49,001 bases of DNA from Bacteroidaceae bacterium (GCA_016291905.1 JAEEZS010000084.1:1-49001), one strand, 5' to 3'; shown: positions 41,962-49,001, counted from the stretch's first letter. Notes: a model not told the origin generated them from the letters alone. Numbers and translations are program-made.

Positions 41962-43225
41962 AAACATCTCTTGAGATAAGACCAAATGAATATGAACAAG
42001 AAAACCATCATCACCGCACTGCTCGCCCTCGTCACAATGGCGGGGCAGGGACAGACAACAAATCCATACCTTTCGTTCATCCAGCAGCAGACGGTGAAAC
42101 CATTCGACTACATTACTCAGAAGATAAAAGAATATAATGTGGTATCCTTGGGCGAAGACCACTGGATAAAAGATCACATGCAGTTCTTGGCTGATTACCT
42201 CGACCATGCCGCAAACGATACTACGTTTCACATTGACGCTCTGGCTTGGGAAAGCGGCAACAGTATTGACCAGAAAAAGGCTGACACATTGATGATGTCG
42301 AAAACCTTTCGTGACGACTTGGCATTGCAGATTCTCCGCGATGCTCCGGACACATACGGTTGGCCCTACAAAGAAGCAATGGAGGACATCAAGGCATTGT
42401 GGCGTTACAACAGAGCACAAGGCAAGTTCACCCGTCTGCTATTGCTTGACCCGCCCTATATGTTGCAACTGTTGGACGGCGACAAATATGAATACACGCT
42501 GAGCCGCGACCAGTCAACTGCTAACAAAATTGCGAGTTACGTTGGACAGAACAAAAAGGTGCTTTACTATGCAGGTTCATCTCATACACAGCGCCAGTTC
42601 CATTGTTCCTACAACGCGAAGTCGGAAATGTACCATGTACAGGCAACGGCTGGGAAGATTCTTTCAGTTCTCTATCCTAACAGGGTATTCTCTATCAAAC
42701 TCTGGGGCGGGTTTATGGGCAGTAATGGCTACATACCAGTAACTGATGAATTCCGATGGGAACGTTGCGGCGATGGACTTGCAGATGAAGCATTCCGTCA
42801 GAATGGAGACCGTCCCGTCGCTTTCGACATCGTTGGCAGTCCATTTGCAAGCATTAAGGTCTCTGACTTCTTCCATTTCAGCTATACAGAGCAGATGTTG
42901 AGTAGGACGAACGGCAGTCCCTATTATGAAACAGAAACAATGGGCGACCGCATCGATGGCATTGTCTTCTTCCGTCCTGTCAGTGAGTTCTCCATCCCTC
43001 ACTTCTTGCCAATGCTATTCGATGACAGTTTTGTTGAGCGCATCAGTAAACGCACCAAGGGCGAAGTGAAAACACGAAACGATGTCTATCGATACATCAT
43101 GAAAGGTCATCCGACATTGGAAGAAGAGGCCGAAAAGTATATTGATAAAAAAAAGAACAATGAACAAGAAAACTATCTTTACCGCACTGTTCGCCCTCGT
43201 CGCTATGACGGGACAGGCACAAGAC
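40441..43225 (+). other. Signal-peptide cassette repeated in three adjacent genes
   Basis: The first about 42-66 nt of the genes at 40441, 41992 and 43160 are near copies. Over the first 42 nt the second copy differs from the first at four positions and from the third at four. All encode MNK(K/Q)TI(I/F)TAL(L/F)ALV then a signal-peptidase site before Q(T/D). The mature proteins that follow are unrelated in fold. Upstream sequences before each ATG do not align. Confidence 0.9.
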
Positions 43226-43230
43226 GTTAA
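41992..43230 (+). CDS. Exported EreA/ChaN-like (TIKI superfamily) protein
   Basis: A 412-residue exported protein with the shared signal peptide MNKKTIITALLALVTMAGQG. The mature part resembles the erythromycin-esterase / ChaN / TraB superfamily: NVVSLGEDHWIKDHMQF carries the G-E-x-H type motif (Glu55, His57, His62), DALAWESGN a further Glu87, and YYAGSSHTQ the second conserved His198. Members hydrolyse esters or peptides or bind haem; the activity here is unknown. The last about 23 residues are read from the next gene's signal-peptide DNA in another frame, a 71-nt overlap, so the natural C-terminus may have been changed. An ATG two codons earlier (41986) is possible. Confidence 0.72.
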   Translation: MNKKTIITALLALVTMAGQGQTTNPYLSFIQQQTVKPFDYITQKIKEYNVVSLGEDHWIKDHMQFLADYLDHAANDTTFHIDALAWESGNSIDQKKADTLMMSKTFRDDLALQILRDAPDTYGWPYKEAMEDIKALWRYNRAQGKFTRLLLLDPPYMLQLLDGDKYEYTLSRDQSTANKIASYVGQNKKVLYYAGSSHTQRQFHCSYNAKSEMYHVQATAGKILSVLYPNRVFSIKLWGGFMGSNGYIPVTDEFRWERCGDGLADEAFRQNGDRPVAFDIVGSPFASIKVSDFFHFSYTEQMLSRTNGSPYYETETMGDRIDGIVFFRPVSEFSIPHFLPMLFDDSFVERISKRTKGEVKTRNDVYRYIMKGHPTLEEEAEKYIDKKKNNEQENYLYRTVRPRRYDGTGTRR

Positions 43231-44398
43231 CACGTGTCAATCGATAGCAGAGCGCATTCTGACTGCCGCACAGAACCATACGTCTGATGGCATTGACGAA
43301 CTATTGGCTCCTAACTTCCATTTCACCAACATCAAACAGCCTCTGGCTGCTAAAGTATTGAAACAGATTATTGCCCAAATGCCAGTTATGACGAGTTGGG
43401 AACTATCGGGCACAAAACAGGACAGCACAGGTCTGACGCTGCGTTACATCATTACGAGGCCTGACAGCACAACCACAAAGGCAACAATCCTTTTTAGCGT
43501 TGATAACCTGATGATCGAAGCAGATTTGTTACAGGCAGATATTTCTACTCGGCATGCAACCCCCACAGCCAAAGTACAGTCTGAAGTGAGCATGGTACGC
43601 GTTCCCATACATCGCCATGGAGGGCTACCCATCGTGACCGTCACCATTGATGGTCAACCGTGCAATATGTTTTTCGATACTGGTGCTCCTGGCGTTATTC
43701 TCAACAGTAAGTATTTCGACCACAACATTGATGGACAAGTGATGGGAAGTGGAGGCCGAGGTGCCGTCGGCACAGGTTCTGTCAGCGGTATGCACCACGT
43801 GAAATCGATGGACATGAGCGGCGTTACGCTCAGCGAGACGGACATCATGACGTCAGATTTGAGCAATCTGGAGAGCGTCGGAGTAGCGGTGCATGGTATC
43901 TTGGGACAGAGCTACTACAAGGACTTTGATGTGCTGTTTGACATCAAGGCTAGCGAGATAGTGCTGCTAAGCCCGGACACCACGCACCAATGGCTGCTGA
44001 ATGAGGGCTGTCGCTGTCAGACGGTGAAAGGCGTGAAGAAAGGCCATCTGCTGACCTTCGACTGTCAAGTTAGCGGCGTGCCCGTTGTGCTTGCTTTCGA
44101 CAGTGGGGCAGAAAGCAACTTGCTCGCCAACGATTGGCCCCAACTGCATCCGTCCACAGTTAAGGGCATCAAGAAAGACCATCTTATAGGCTATGGTGAC
44201 GGACGGGCATCGATTTTAAGGGGCAAAACCAACCTTACACTCGGCGGACGCACATTCAAGAAACTGCGAACTGTTTTTTCCGATGTGTCTCATCTGCAAG
44301 AGAGCAAAGGCATAGACGGTCTCTTCGGTTGCGAGGTGCTTGCCAAGCAAAAGGTGCTCATTTCATACAAACGCCAAGAACTGCTACTGATTGATTAA
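43160..44398 (+). CDS. Exported double retropepsin-like aspartic protease
   Basis: A 412-residue exported protein with the shared signal peptide MNKKTIFTALFALVAMTGQA. Residues about 25-128 form a small alpha/beta domain like NTF2/SnoaL (ERILTAAQNHTSDGIDELLAPNFHF). Two retropepsin-like units follow: FFDTGAPGVIL (Asp173-Thr-Gly) with VHGILGQSYY, and LAFDSGAESNLL (Asp314-Ser-Gly) with GLFGCEVL. A single chain would thus supply both catalytic Asps, as in pepsin-like or fused retropepsins. The ATG at 43160 starts the signal peptide; an earlier TTG in frame is unlikely. It is last in the three-gene cluster. Confidence 0.85.
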   Translation: MNKKTIFTALFALVAMTGQAQDVNTCQSIAERILTAAQNHTSDGIDELLAPNFHFTNIKQPLAAKVLKQIIAQMPVMTSWELSGTKQDSTGLTLRYIITRPDSTTTKATILFSVDNLMIEADLLQADISTRHATPTAKVQSEVSMVRVPIHRHGGLPIVTVTIDGQPCNMFFDTGAPGVILNSKYFDHNIDGQVMGSGGRGAVGTGSVSGMHHVKSMDMSGVTLSETDIMTSDLSNLESVGVAVHGILGQSYYKDFDVLFDIKASEIVLLSPDTTHQWLLNEGCRCQTVKGVKKGHLLTFDCQVSGVPVVLAFDSGAESNLLANDWPQLHPSTVKGIKKDHLIGYGDGRASILRGKTNLTLGGRTFKKLRTVFSDVSHLQESKGIDGLFGCEVLAKQKVLISYKRQELLLID

Positions 44399-44550
44399 TA
44401 CCGCAAAATCTACTTGAATAGCATTGATGCCAAAGTAAAAAACGAACCTGATTATAAGATGAAGTTTGCGAAACGGGTCAAGTTGCTGCAGAAAGCTTGT
44501 GACTACTGTCGTGAATTACGCGTTTTTTATGTTTTTCGCAAAAATATGCC

Positions 44551-44945
44551 AACACCTACCTTTTTCTATTTAATGTGCATATATATAACGCGTTAAATGA
44601 GGTAGGTGTTCAAGCAACACCTACCTAACACCTACCTATCACCTACCTTTTATCGTTCAACGTTTAACAAGGCTGCTGCTTGTAGTTCGCTGATTGGGGT
44701 TGTCAGTTTCCGTCTTACGACTATTTCATGTTGACGGGCAATAACTCAGGTTTCGCATGTGTTAGGAGTGTAGAAGTGTCGGGGGTTGAAGTGTAGGTAA
44801 TAGCTATTTCACAGTAGGTGTAACGGTAGGTGTACAGGTAGGTGATAGGTAGGTGTTTGGTAGGTGTTTGGTAGGTGTTTGCCAAACACCTACCTGTCCT
44901 AATGGCTTAAAGGATAGTTGTTTGTGGAGAAAGGGGTAGGTGTTG
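44551..44945. repeat. GGTAGGTGTT / AACACCTACC array, 11-bp phasing
   Basis: Exact or one-off copies occur in reverse orientation at 44551, 44616, 44627, 44639 and 44885, and forward at 44601, 44825, 44837, 44848, 44859, 44870 and 44936. Runs are spaced 11 or 12 bp. 44551-44560 pairs with 44601-44610 as long inverted arms, and 44870-44880 with 44884-44894 forms an 11-bp stem with a 3-nt loop. Confidence 0.92.
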
Positions 44946-45020
44946 GGGTGTTTTTTTAAAAAAACTGCCACACGTCACGAAGAATGGAGTAAAGACTTCG
45001 GGAGGAGGCCGAGAATGCTG

Positions 45021-45094
45021 CGTTTGACGCTGGCTTCGTAGCGTTTGATTCTGGCAGCGCGACGTTTGATTCTGGCGATGCGACGTTTGATGTT
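45021..45094 (-). repeat. 21-bp tandem array
   Basis: CGTTTGA begins at 45021, 45042, 45063 and 45084, exactly 21 bp apart. The consensus unit is close to CGTTTGATTCTGGCGATGCG. On the minus strand a 42-codon stretch without start reads as basic heptads (IKRRIAR, IKRRAAR, IKRYEAS) and then SILGLLPKS before a stop. Confidence 0.9.
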
Positions 45095-45219
45095 AAAACT
45101 TATGCCGAACTCGCGTTATCATAAGGAATTCTCCGAAGGGTCAGATTAGATAGCCTTCTCATAATGACTCTCTTGATATGGTCACCAGAGATGCAAAACG
45201 ATTTTGGGCAAAGCCATAT

Positions 45220-45253
45220 AAAAAGGAACACCCCCGTCGGGATGCCCCTTTTT
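45220..45253 (-). terminator. Intrinsic terminator of the araA operon
   Basis: In minus-strand RNA a 13-16 bp stem with a GACG-type loop forms: AAAAAGG pairs with CCUUUUU, and GGCAUCCC pairs with GGGGUGUU using three G-U wobbles. On the plus strand these positions are mismatches, so the structure is strand-specific. A U-run follows directly. It lies about 58 bp after the araA stop. Confidence 0.85.
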
Positions 45254-45254
45254 A

Positions 45255-45296
45255 ATTGACAATTGATAATTGACAATTGGTAATTAATAATTGTCT
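45255..45296 (+). repeat. Heptamer repeat ATTGACA (6 copies)
   Basis: ATTGACA, ATTGATA, ATTGACA, ATTGGTA, ATTAATA and ATTGTCT begin every 7 bp from 45255. The array fills the space between the araA stop and its terminator. It belongs with the other 7-bp arrays in this window. Confidence 0.85.
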
Positions 45297-45310
45297 ATCG
45301 CGATTGACAA

Positions 45311-46852
45311 TTATTTCAGCGCTTTGCTGAGCATGTAGTAAATCTCGTTGTTACGGAGCTGCTGCTTGAAGTCGCTGGTGTTGGTGTCCTTGTTGATGCG
45401 GACATACTCGATGCCGACCATCTCGGCGAAGTCGTCCCAGTACTCCTCGGTGATGTCGTAGGAGAACGCGCTGTGGTGGGTGCCGCCGGCGAGAATCCAA
45501 GCACCTGCACCAACCTCGAACGAGGGCTGGGGAACCCAGAGGGCGCTGGCCACGGGGAGATGGGGCATGGGCTTGGGCTCGATGCACTCTACCTCCTGCG
45601 AGATGAGGCGGAAGCGGTTGCCGAGGTCGACGACGGTAGCCTTGATGCCACGGCCTACCTTGGAGGTGAAGACGAGGCGTGCTGTCTGCTGCTTGCGGAT
45701 GCCGATGCCGAGGAAGTGAACCTCGAGCTTGGGCTTGTCGGAAGCAATCAGCGGGCAGATTTCGAGCATGTGGCTCTGGAGGCACGAACTGCGGTCGCCG
45801 GCGAAATTGATGGTGTAGTCCTCGAGGAACGAGCATCCCGTGGTCATCCCCTGCTGCATGACCCAGAGGGTGCGGTAGAGGCAGGCGGTCTTCCAGTCAC
45901 CCTCGGCGCCGAAACCATAGCCCTCTTCCATCAGACGCTGGGAGGCGAGGCCGGGAATCTGGTCGAAGCCGCAGAAGTTCGGGTCGTTGATGTCGGCATC
46001 GCCAAGGTCGTCGAAGTTGGTGGTGAAGGCCGTGGCCCCCTTGTCCTTCAGCACGCGGCGGATGGCGATTTCGGCTTTGGCGGAGTGCTGAACCTTTTCC
46101 CAATACACCTCCTCGCCGCTCTCGTCAATCTTGATGGTGTAGAGCTTCTTGTACTCCTCCACAAGGGCATCGGCTTCCGCGTCGGTTACCTTTTTATAAT
46201 ACTCCATCAGGGAGCTGACGGGGTAGTAGTCCACATGATAGCCCATGCGCTGCTCGAACTCCACGCGGTCGCCATCGGTGACAGCGACGTTGTTCATGTT
46301 CATGCCGAACATGAGGCAGCGGACGTTCTTGGCATCGGCAACGCCGACAGCCACACGTGCCCACACGGCAATCTTCTTCTGTGCCTCCTCGCTCTTCCAA
46401 TAGCCGCAGACCACCTTGCGGGCCACGCGCATACGGGTGCAGATGTGTCCGAACTCGATGTCGCCGTGAGCGCTCTGGTTGAGGTTCATGAAGTCCATGT
46501 CAATCTTGTCCCAGGGAATCTCGGCGTTGTACTGGGTGTGGAAGTGCAGCAGCGGCTTCTGCAGCGCCTGCAGGCCCTTAATCCACATCTTGGCGGGGGA
46601 GAAGGTGTGCATCCAGGTGATGATGCCGACGCACTTCTCTTCGTTGTTGGCTGCCTTCATGACGGCTTCCACTTCCTTGCTGCTGTTGGCGGTGCCTTTG
46701 TAGACGATTTTCACGGGGATATTGCCGCTCTCGTTGAGGCCGGCAACCATCTCTTTCGAATGTCCGTCAACGGCAACGACTGCATCGCCGCCATAGAGCA
46801 ACTGTGCACCAGTCACCCACCAAATTTCATAATTTTCAAATACGTTTTTCAT
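45311..46852 (-). CDS. araA: L-arabinose isomerase
   Basis: Mn-dependent cytosolic isomerase converting L-arabinose to L-ribulose. It is 513 residues, close to the usual 500. The N-terminus NYEIWWVTGAQLLYG is characteristic. GIITWMHTFSPAKMWIKGLQALQKPLLHFHTQYNAEIPW and MDFMNLNQSAHGDIEFGHICTRM are hallmark stretches; metal and catalytic residues are in MEEGYGFGAEGDWKTA (Glu), the following HMLEICPLI (His, Glu) and the C-terminal GGTHHSAFSYDI (His). It is last in the operon transporter - araD - araA, 22 bp after araD, and ends in the terminator at 45220-45253. Confidence 0.97.
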   Translation of the reverse strand: MKNVFENYEIWWVTGAQLLYGGDAVVAVDGHSKEMVAGLNESGNIPVKIVYKGTANSSKEVEAVMKAANNEEKCVGIITWMHTFSPAKMWIKGLQALQKPLLHFHTQYNAEIPWDKIDMDFMNLNQSAHGDIEFGHICTRMRVARKVVCGYWKSEEAQKKIAVWARVAVGVADAKNVRCLMFGMNMNNVAVTDGDRVEFEQRMGYHVDYYPVSSLMEYYKKVTDAEADALVEEYKKLYTIKIDESGEEVYWEKVQHSAKAEIAIRRVLKDKGATAFTTNFDDLGDADINDPNFCGFDQIPGLASQRLMEEGYGFGAEGDWKTACLYRTLWVMQQGMTTGCSFLEDYTINFAGDRSSCLQSHMLEICPLIASDKPKLEVHFLGIGIRKQQTARLVFTSKVGRGIKATVVDLGNRFRLISQEVECIEPKPMPHLPVASALWVPQPSFEVGAGAWILAGGTHHSAFSYDITEEYWDDFAEMVGIEYVRINKDTNTSDFKQQLRNNEIYYMLSKALK

Positions 46853-46874
46853 ATTGATGTCAAATTAAAGTTGA

Positions 46875-47603
46875 TTATTTCTTCTTCTGACCATAGTAAG
46901 CATTTGGTCCATGTTTTCTCGAATAGTGCTTCTCGATGAGGAGCTTGTTCATCGTGGGCACGAAGTCGGAGATGTAGATGCCGCTCAGCTTGCCGGCGGT
47001 GTTGATGTCCGACGAGATGTAGGCCATCTTGGCCACTTGCTCCAGCACTACGGCGTTGTGGACGGCGTTGTCGGCATCCGTGCCCCAGGTGAAGGGGCCG
47101 TGGTTGCGCACCAGCACGGCGGGGGTGTCGTCGGGGTTCAGCTTCTTGAAGCGTTCGATGATGACGTTGCCCGTCTCCTTCTCGTACTCGCCGAAGACTT
47201 CCGAACGACGCATATTGCGTGTGCAGGGGATGTCGTCGTGGAAATAGTCGGCGTGCGTCGTGCCGATGTTGGGGATGTCCATACCTGCCTGGGCCCAGGC
47301 GGTGGCATAGGTGCTGTGGGTGTGCACCACGCCGCCGATGTTGGGGAATGCGCGGTAGAGGACGACGTGCGTCGGGGTGTCGGACGAGGGGTTGAGGTCG
47401 CCCTCAACCACCTTGCCGTCCAAATCCACCACCACCATGTCGGAGGGTTTCATGTTGTCGTAGCTTACACCACTGGGCTTGATGACCACCAGTCCGCTCT
47501 CACGGTCGATGGCCGACACGTTGCCCCAGGTGAAGATGACGAGCCCATGCTTCACAAGGTCGAGGTTGGCCTTGCAGACTTTGGCTTTCAGTTCCTCCAG
47601 CAT
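46875..47603 (-). CDS. araD: L-ribulose-5-phosphate 4-epimerase
   Basis: Class II aldolase-fold, Zn-dependent epimerase converting L-ribulose-5-P to D-xylulose-5-P. It is 242 residues, slightly longer than E. coli AraD (231). Motifs: [31 protein letters not shown] (phosphate site), [35 protein letters not shown] (Zn ligands HTH), [16 protein letters not shown], and [12 protein letters not shown] with the third His. Its ATG is 3 nt after the stop of the SSS transporter gene, so translation is probably coupled. Confidence 0.96.
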   Translation of the reverse strand: MLEELKAKVCKANLDLVKHGLVIFTWGNVSAIDRESGLVVIKPSGVSYDNMKPSDMVVVDLDGKVVEGDLNPSSDTPTHVVLYRAFPNIGGVVHTHSTYATAWAQAGMDIPNIGTTHADYFHDDIPCTRNMRRSEVFGEYEKETGNVIIERFKKLNPDDTPAVLVRNHGPFTWGTDADNAVHNAVVLEQVAKMAYISSDINTAGKLSGIYISDFVPTMNKLLIEKHYSRKHGPNAYYGQKKK

Positions 47604-47606
47604 GGC

Positions 47607-49001
47607 TTACCAGAAATAGATGTAGAACGCCACGATGACGCTGAGGATGACAATGGTGTGGAAGATGTCCCATCCGTTCCACGAGGCGCGGGTCTCGGCC
47701 TTCTGCTCCTTGGTGGCGGTGCCGAAGACGAGGCCTTGTATCTGCTCGACAGCCGGCTTCTTGGTGAACAGCGAGATGGCAAGGCACACCAGGACGCAGG
47801 TGATGAACGTGCATACGCCGAACGTGTAGATGTTCATCTCGTTGAACACGTAGGTGAACGCATTGTGCGACTGCGGATTGATAATCATGGTCACCAGACG
47901 CAGGGCACCGATGACAATGCCGATGATGAGCGTCCACATACCCGCCTTGGCGGTTGTCTTCTTCCAGCAGATACCGAGCAGGAAGACGGTGGCGATGGCG
48001 GGAGCCAGCAGGCTCTGGATGTTCTGGATGTAGGCATAGAGGTTCTTGCCCATGGCCTGGATGACGAATATCCACAGCACGCCGAGCACGACGACGACGA
48101 CGGTGGCGATACGGCCGATGCGGACAAGGCGCTTCTCCTCCGTCTCGGGGTGCTTGCGCTTGTAGATGTCAATGGTGTAGAGCATGGCGCTGGAGTTGTA
48201 GAGCGATGCCAGCGAGCTCATCAGGGCGGCCAGGATACCGCAGATGACGACGCCCTTCAGACCGATGGGCAGCAGGGTGTTCACCAGCATGGGGAAGGCG
48301 AGGTCGGGGTTCTGCAGGGCTCCGGTGGCAGCGTCGGGCATCAGGGCAGCGGCAAGCTGGGCACCGATTTGCGAGTCGGGCTTCTTCGTCAGGGCGAAGG
48401 CAATCATGCCGGGCACGAGGAACAGGAACACGGGCAGCAGCTTCAGGTAGGCGCCGAAGATGGTACCGCGGCGGGCTTCCTTCTGGTTCTTGCCGGAGAG
48501 CACACGCTGCACGATGAACTGGTCGGTACACCAGTACCAGAAGCCGATGATCATCGAGCAGAACAGGGCGCCGTACCACGGATATTCAGGGTCGTGACCG
48601 CTGCGCATCAGCGTGGTCAAGCCGTCGCCATACTCGTTAACGGGCTGTGCCGAGCAGATGGCCATCATCTCGTTCCAGCCGCCCAGCTCCTTCAGTCCTA
48701 TCCACAGGATGACGAGCGAGCCGATGAGCAGGATGGGTGTTTGCAGGATGGAGGTCTTGAGCACCGACTCCATACCGCCTACAACGGTGTAGATAGCCGT
48801 AATCACCACGAGGGCGATGGCAGCCACCCAGAAGTTGATGCCCAGCAGGGTGTTGAGGGCCAGACCGCCAGCCATGACGGTGACGGAAACCTTGGTGAGG
48901 ACATAGCTGGCAAGCGACAGCCAGGTGAGGATGCCGCGGCTCTCCTTATTGTAACGTCTCTCGAGGAACTCGGGCATGGTATAGACCATCGAGCGCGAAT
49001 A
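47607..49001 (-). CDS. SSS-family sodium/sugar symporter (5' end outside window)
   Basis: Inner-membrane Na+/solute symporter of the SSS (SGLT) family, probably importing L-arabinose given the araD-araA genes behind it. About 464 residues are present; the frame stays open to the window edge (TyrSerArgSer before MVYTMPEFLERRYNKESR), so the N-terminal part, probably the first one or two membrane helices, lies beyond 49001. About 11 hydrophobic segments remain. YTMPEFLERRYN, GGMESVLKTSILQ, DQFIVQRVLSGKNQKEARRG and ALMSSLASLYNSSAMLYTIDIYK are typical SSS motifs. It is first of the three visible genes. Confidence 0.92.
   Translation of the reverse strand, partial: YSRSMVYTMPEFLERRYNKESRGILTWLSLASYVLTKVSVTVMAGGLALNTLLGINFWVAAIALVVITAIYTVVGGMESVLKTSILQTPILLIGSLVILWIGLKELGGWNEMMAICSAQPVNEYGDGLTTLMRSGHDPEYPWYGALFCSMIIGFWYWCTDQFIVQRVLSGKNQKEARRGTIFGAYLKLLPVFLFLVPGMIAFALTKKPDSQIGAQLAAALMPDAATGALQNPDLAFPMLVNTLLPIGLKGVVICGILAALMSSLASLYNSSAMLYTIDIYKRKHPETEEKRLVRIGRIATVVVVVLGVLWIFVIQAMGKNLYAYIQNIQSLLAPAIATVFLLGICWKKTTAKAGMWTLIIGIVIGALRLVTMIINPQSHNAFTYVFNEMNIYTFGVCTFITCVLVCLAISLFTKKPAVEQIQGLVFGTATKEQKAETRASWNGWDIFHTIVILSVIVAFYIYFW

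Larger units (their letters stand above)
44399..45310. other. 912-bp intergenic region rich in repeats
   Basis: There is no supported gene between the protease (+) and araA (-). A 60-codon frame at 44414-44596 has no recognisable domain and ends in repeat DNA. The region holds the GGTAGGTGTT array (44551-44945), a T7A7 palindrome (44951-44964), a 21-bp array (45021-45094), a minus-strand terminator (45220-45253) and a heptamer array (45255-45296). Confidence 0.75.

Noticed and set aside
44414..44596. 60-codon frame after the aspartic protease
   Set aside because: Ends in the GGTAGGTGTT repeat region, has no domain or promoter. It might be a decayed gene end but cannot be supported.
45473..46939. 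488-codon frame antisense to araA
   Set aside because: Composition is dominated by G, A, V, L and H as expected from reversed codons; araA is unmistakable on the other strand.
1..49001. tRNA, rRNA or insertion sequences
   Set aside because: Intergenic regions were read on both strands and showed no cloverleaf-like segment, rRNA stretch or transposase frame.

Overview
The window looks like chromosomal DNA from a gut or rumen Bacteroidales bacterium, most likely a Prevotellaceae member. The reasons are: Bacteroidetes-type promoters (TTTG ~20 bp upstream of TAnnTTTG, best at 37684-37715 and 25780-25811); almost no Shine-Dalgarno sequences; the syntenic block Nif3 / zinc-ribbon / HsdR_N-like / AMP nucleosidase / holA; class III fructose-1,6-bisphosphatase and pyruvate phosphate dikinase; and many secreted glycoside hydrolases (GH125, GH9, GH97, GH43, a GH110-like beta-helix and a GH-A-like multidomain enzyme). 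I see no rRNA, tRNA, CRISPR array, transposase or phage gene.

Layout. 1-8.6 kb: housekeeping and central metabolism (ppdK, rlmD, a SIMPL protein, a TPR protein, pgk). 8.7-13 kb: a GH125 lipoprotein and a 917-residue secreted enzyme with ricin-type, FN3 and LamG modules. 13-17.8 kb, minus strand: NSS transporter, a CBM9-like protein, a DegT-type aminotransferase, a SPOR lipoprotein and manA. 17.9-25.7 kb: fbp, a GH9 enzyme, an orphan DNA methyltransferase, and a GH110-like beta-helix protein set between inverted repeats. 25.8-29.9 kb: conserved Bacteroidetes core genes. 30.2-39.5 kb, minus strand: an apparent FGGY kinase - GH97 - adenine deaminase - transketolase operon preceded by a GH43/CBM6 enzyme. 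39.7-44.4 kb: a Crp/Fnr regulator and three exported proteins (M1-like peptidase, EreA/ChaN-like protein, double retropepsin-like protease). 45.3-49 kb, minus strand: an SSS transporter (cut by the window edge) - araD - araA operon.

Functionally, GH43, the SSS transporter, AraA, the FGGY kinase (probable L-ribulokinase), AraD and transketolase form a complete arabinan/L-arabinose route into the pentose phosphate pathway, split over two loci. PpdK, Pgk, class III FBPase and ManA cover glycolysis, gluconeogenesis and hexose-phosphate entry.

The most unusual content is not a conventional gene. (1) Three unrelated adjacent exported proteins share a nearly identical signal-peptide DNA cassette. 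(2) A degenerate heptamer repeat family (GAAAAAT/GAAGATT/GACAATT types, 7-bp period) sits at gene boundaries in five places and enters coding DNA; an 8-bp tandem repeat lies inside the GH97 gene. Neither 7 nor 8 is a multiple of three, so length changes would shift frames. (3) Four intergenic arrays of unrelated sequence have periods of 11, 21, 21 and 22 bp, close to one or two helical turns, some with long perfect palindromes. (4) Near-identical inverted 31/32-bp copies flank the GH110-like gene. Function calls come from reading motifs by eye; no database search was run.
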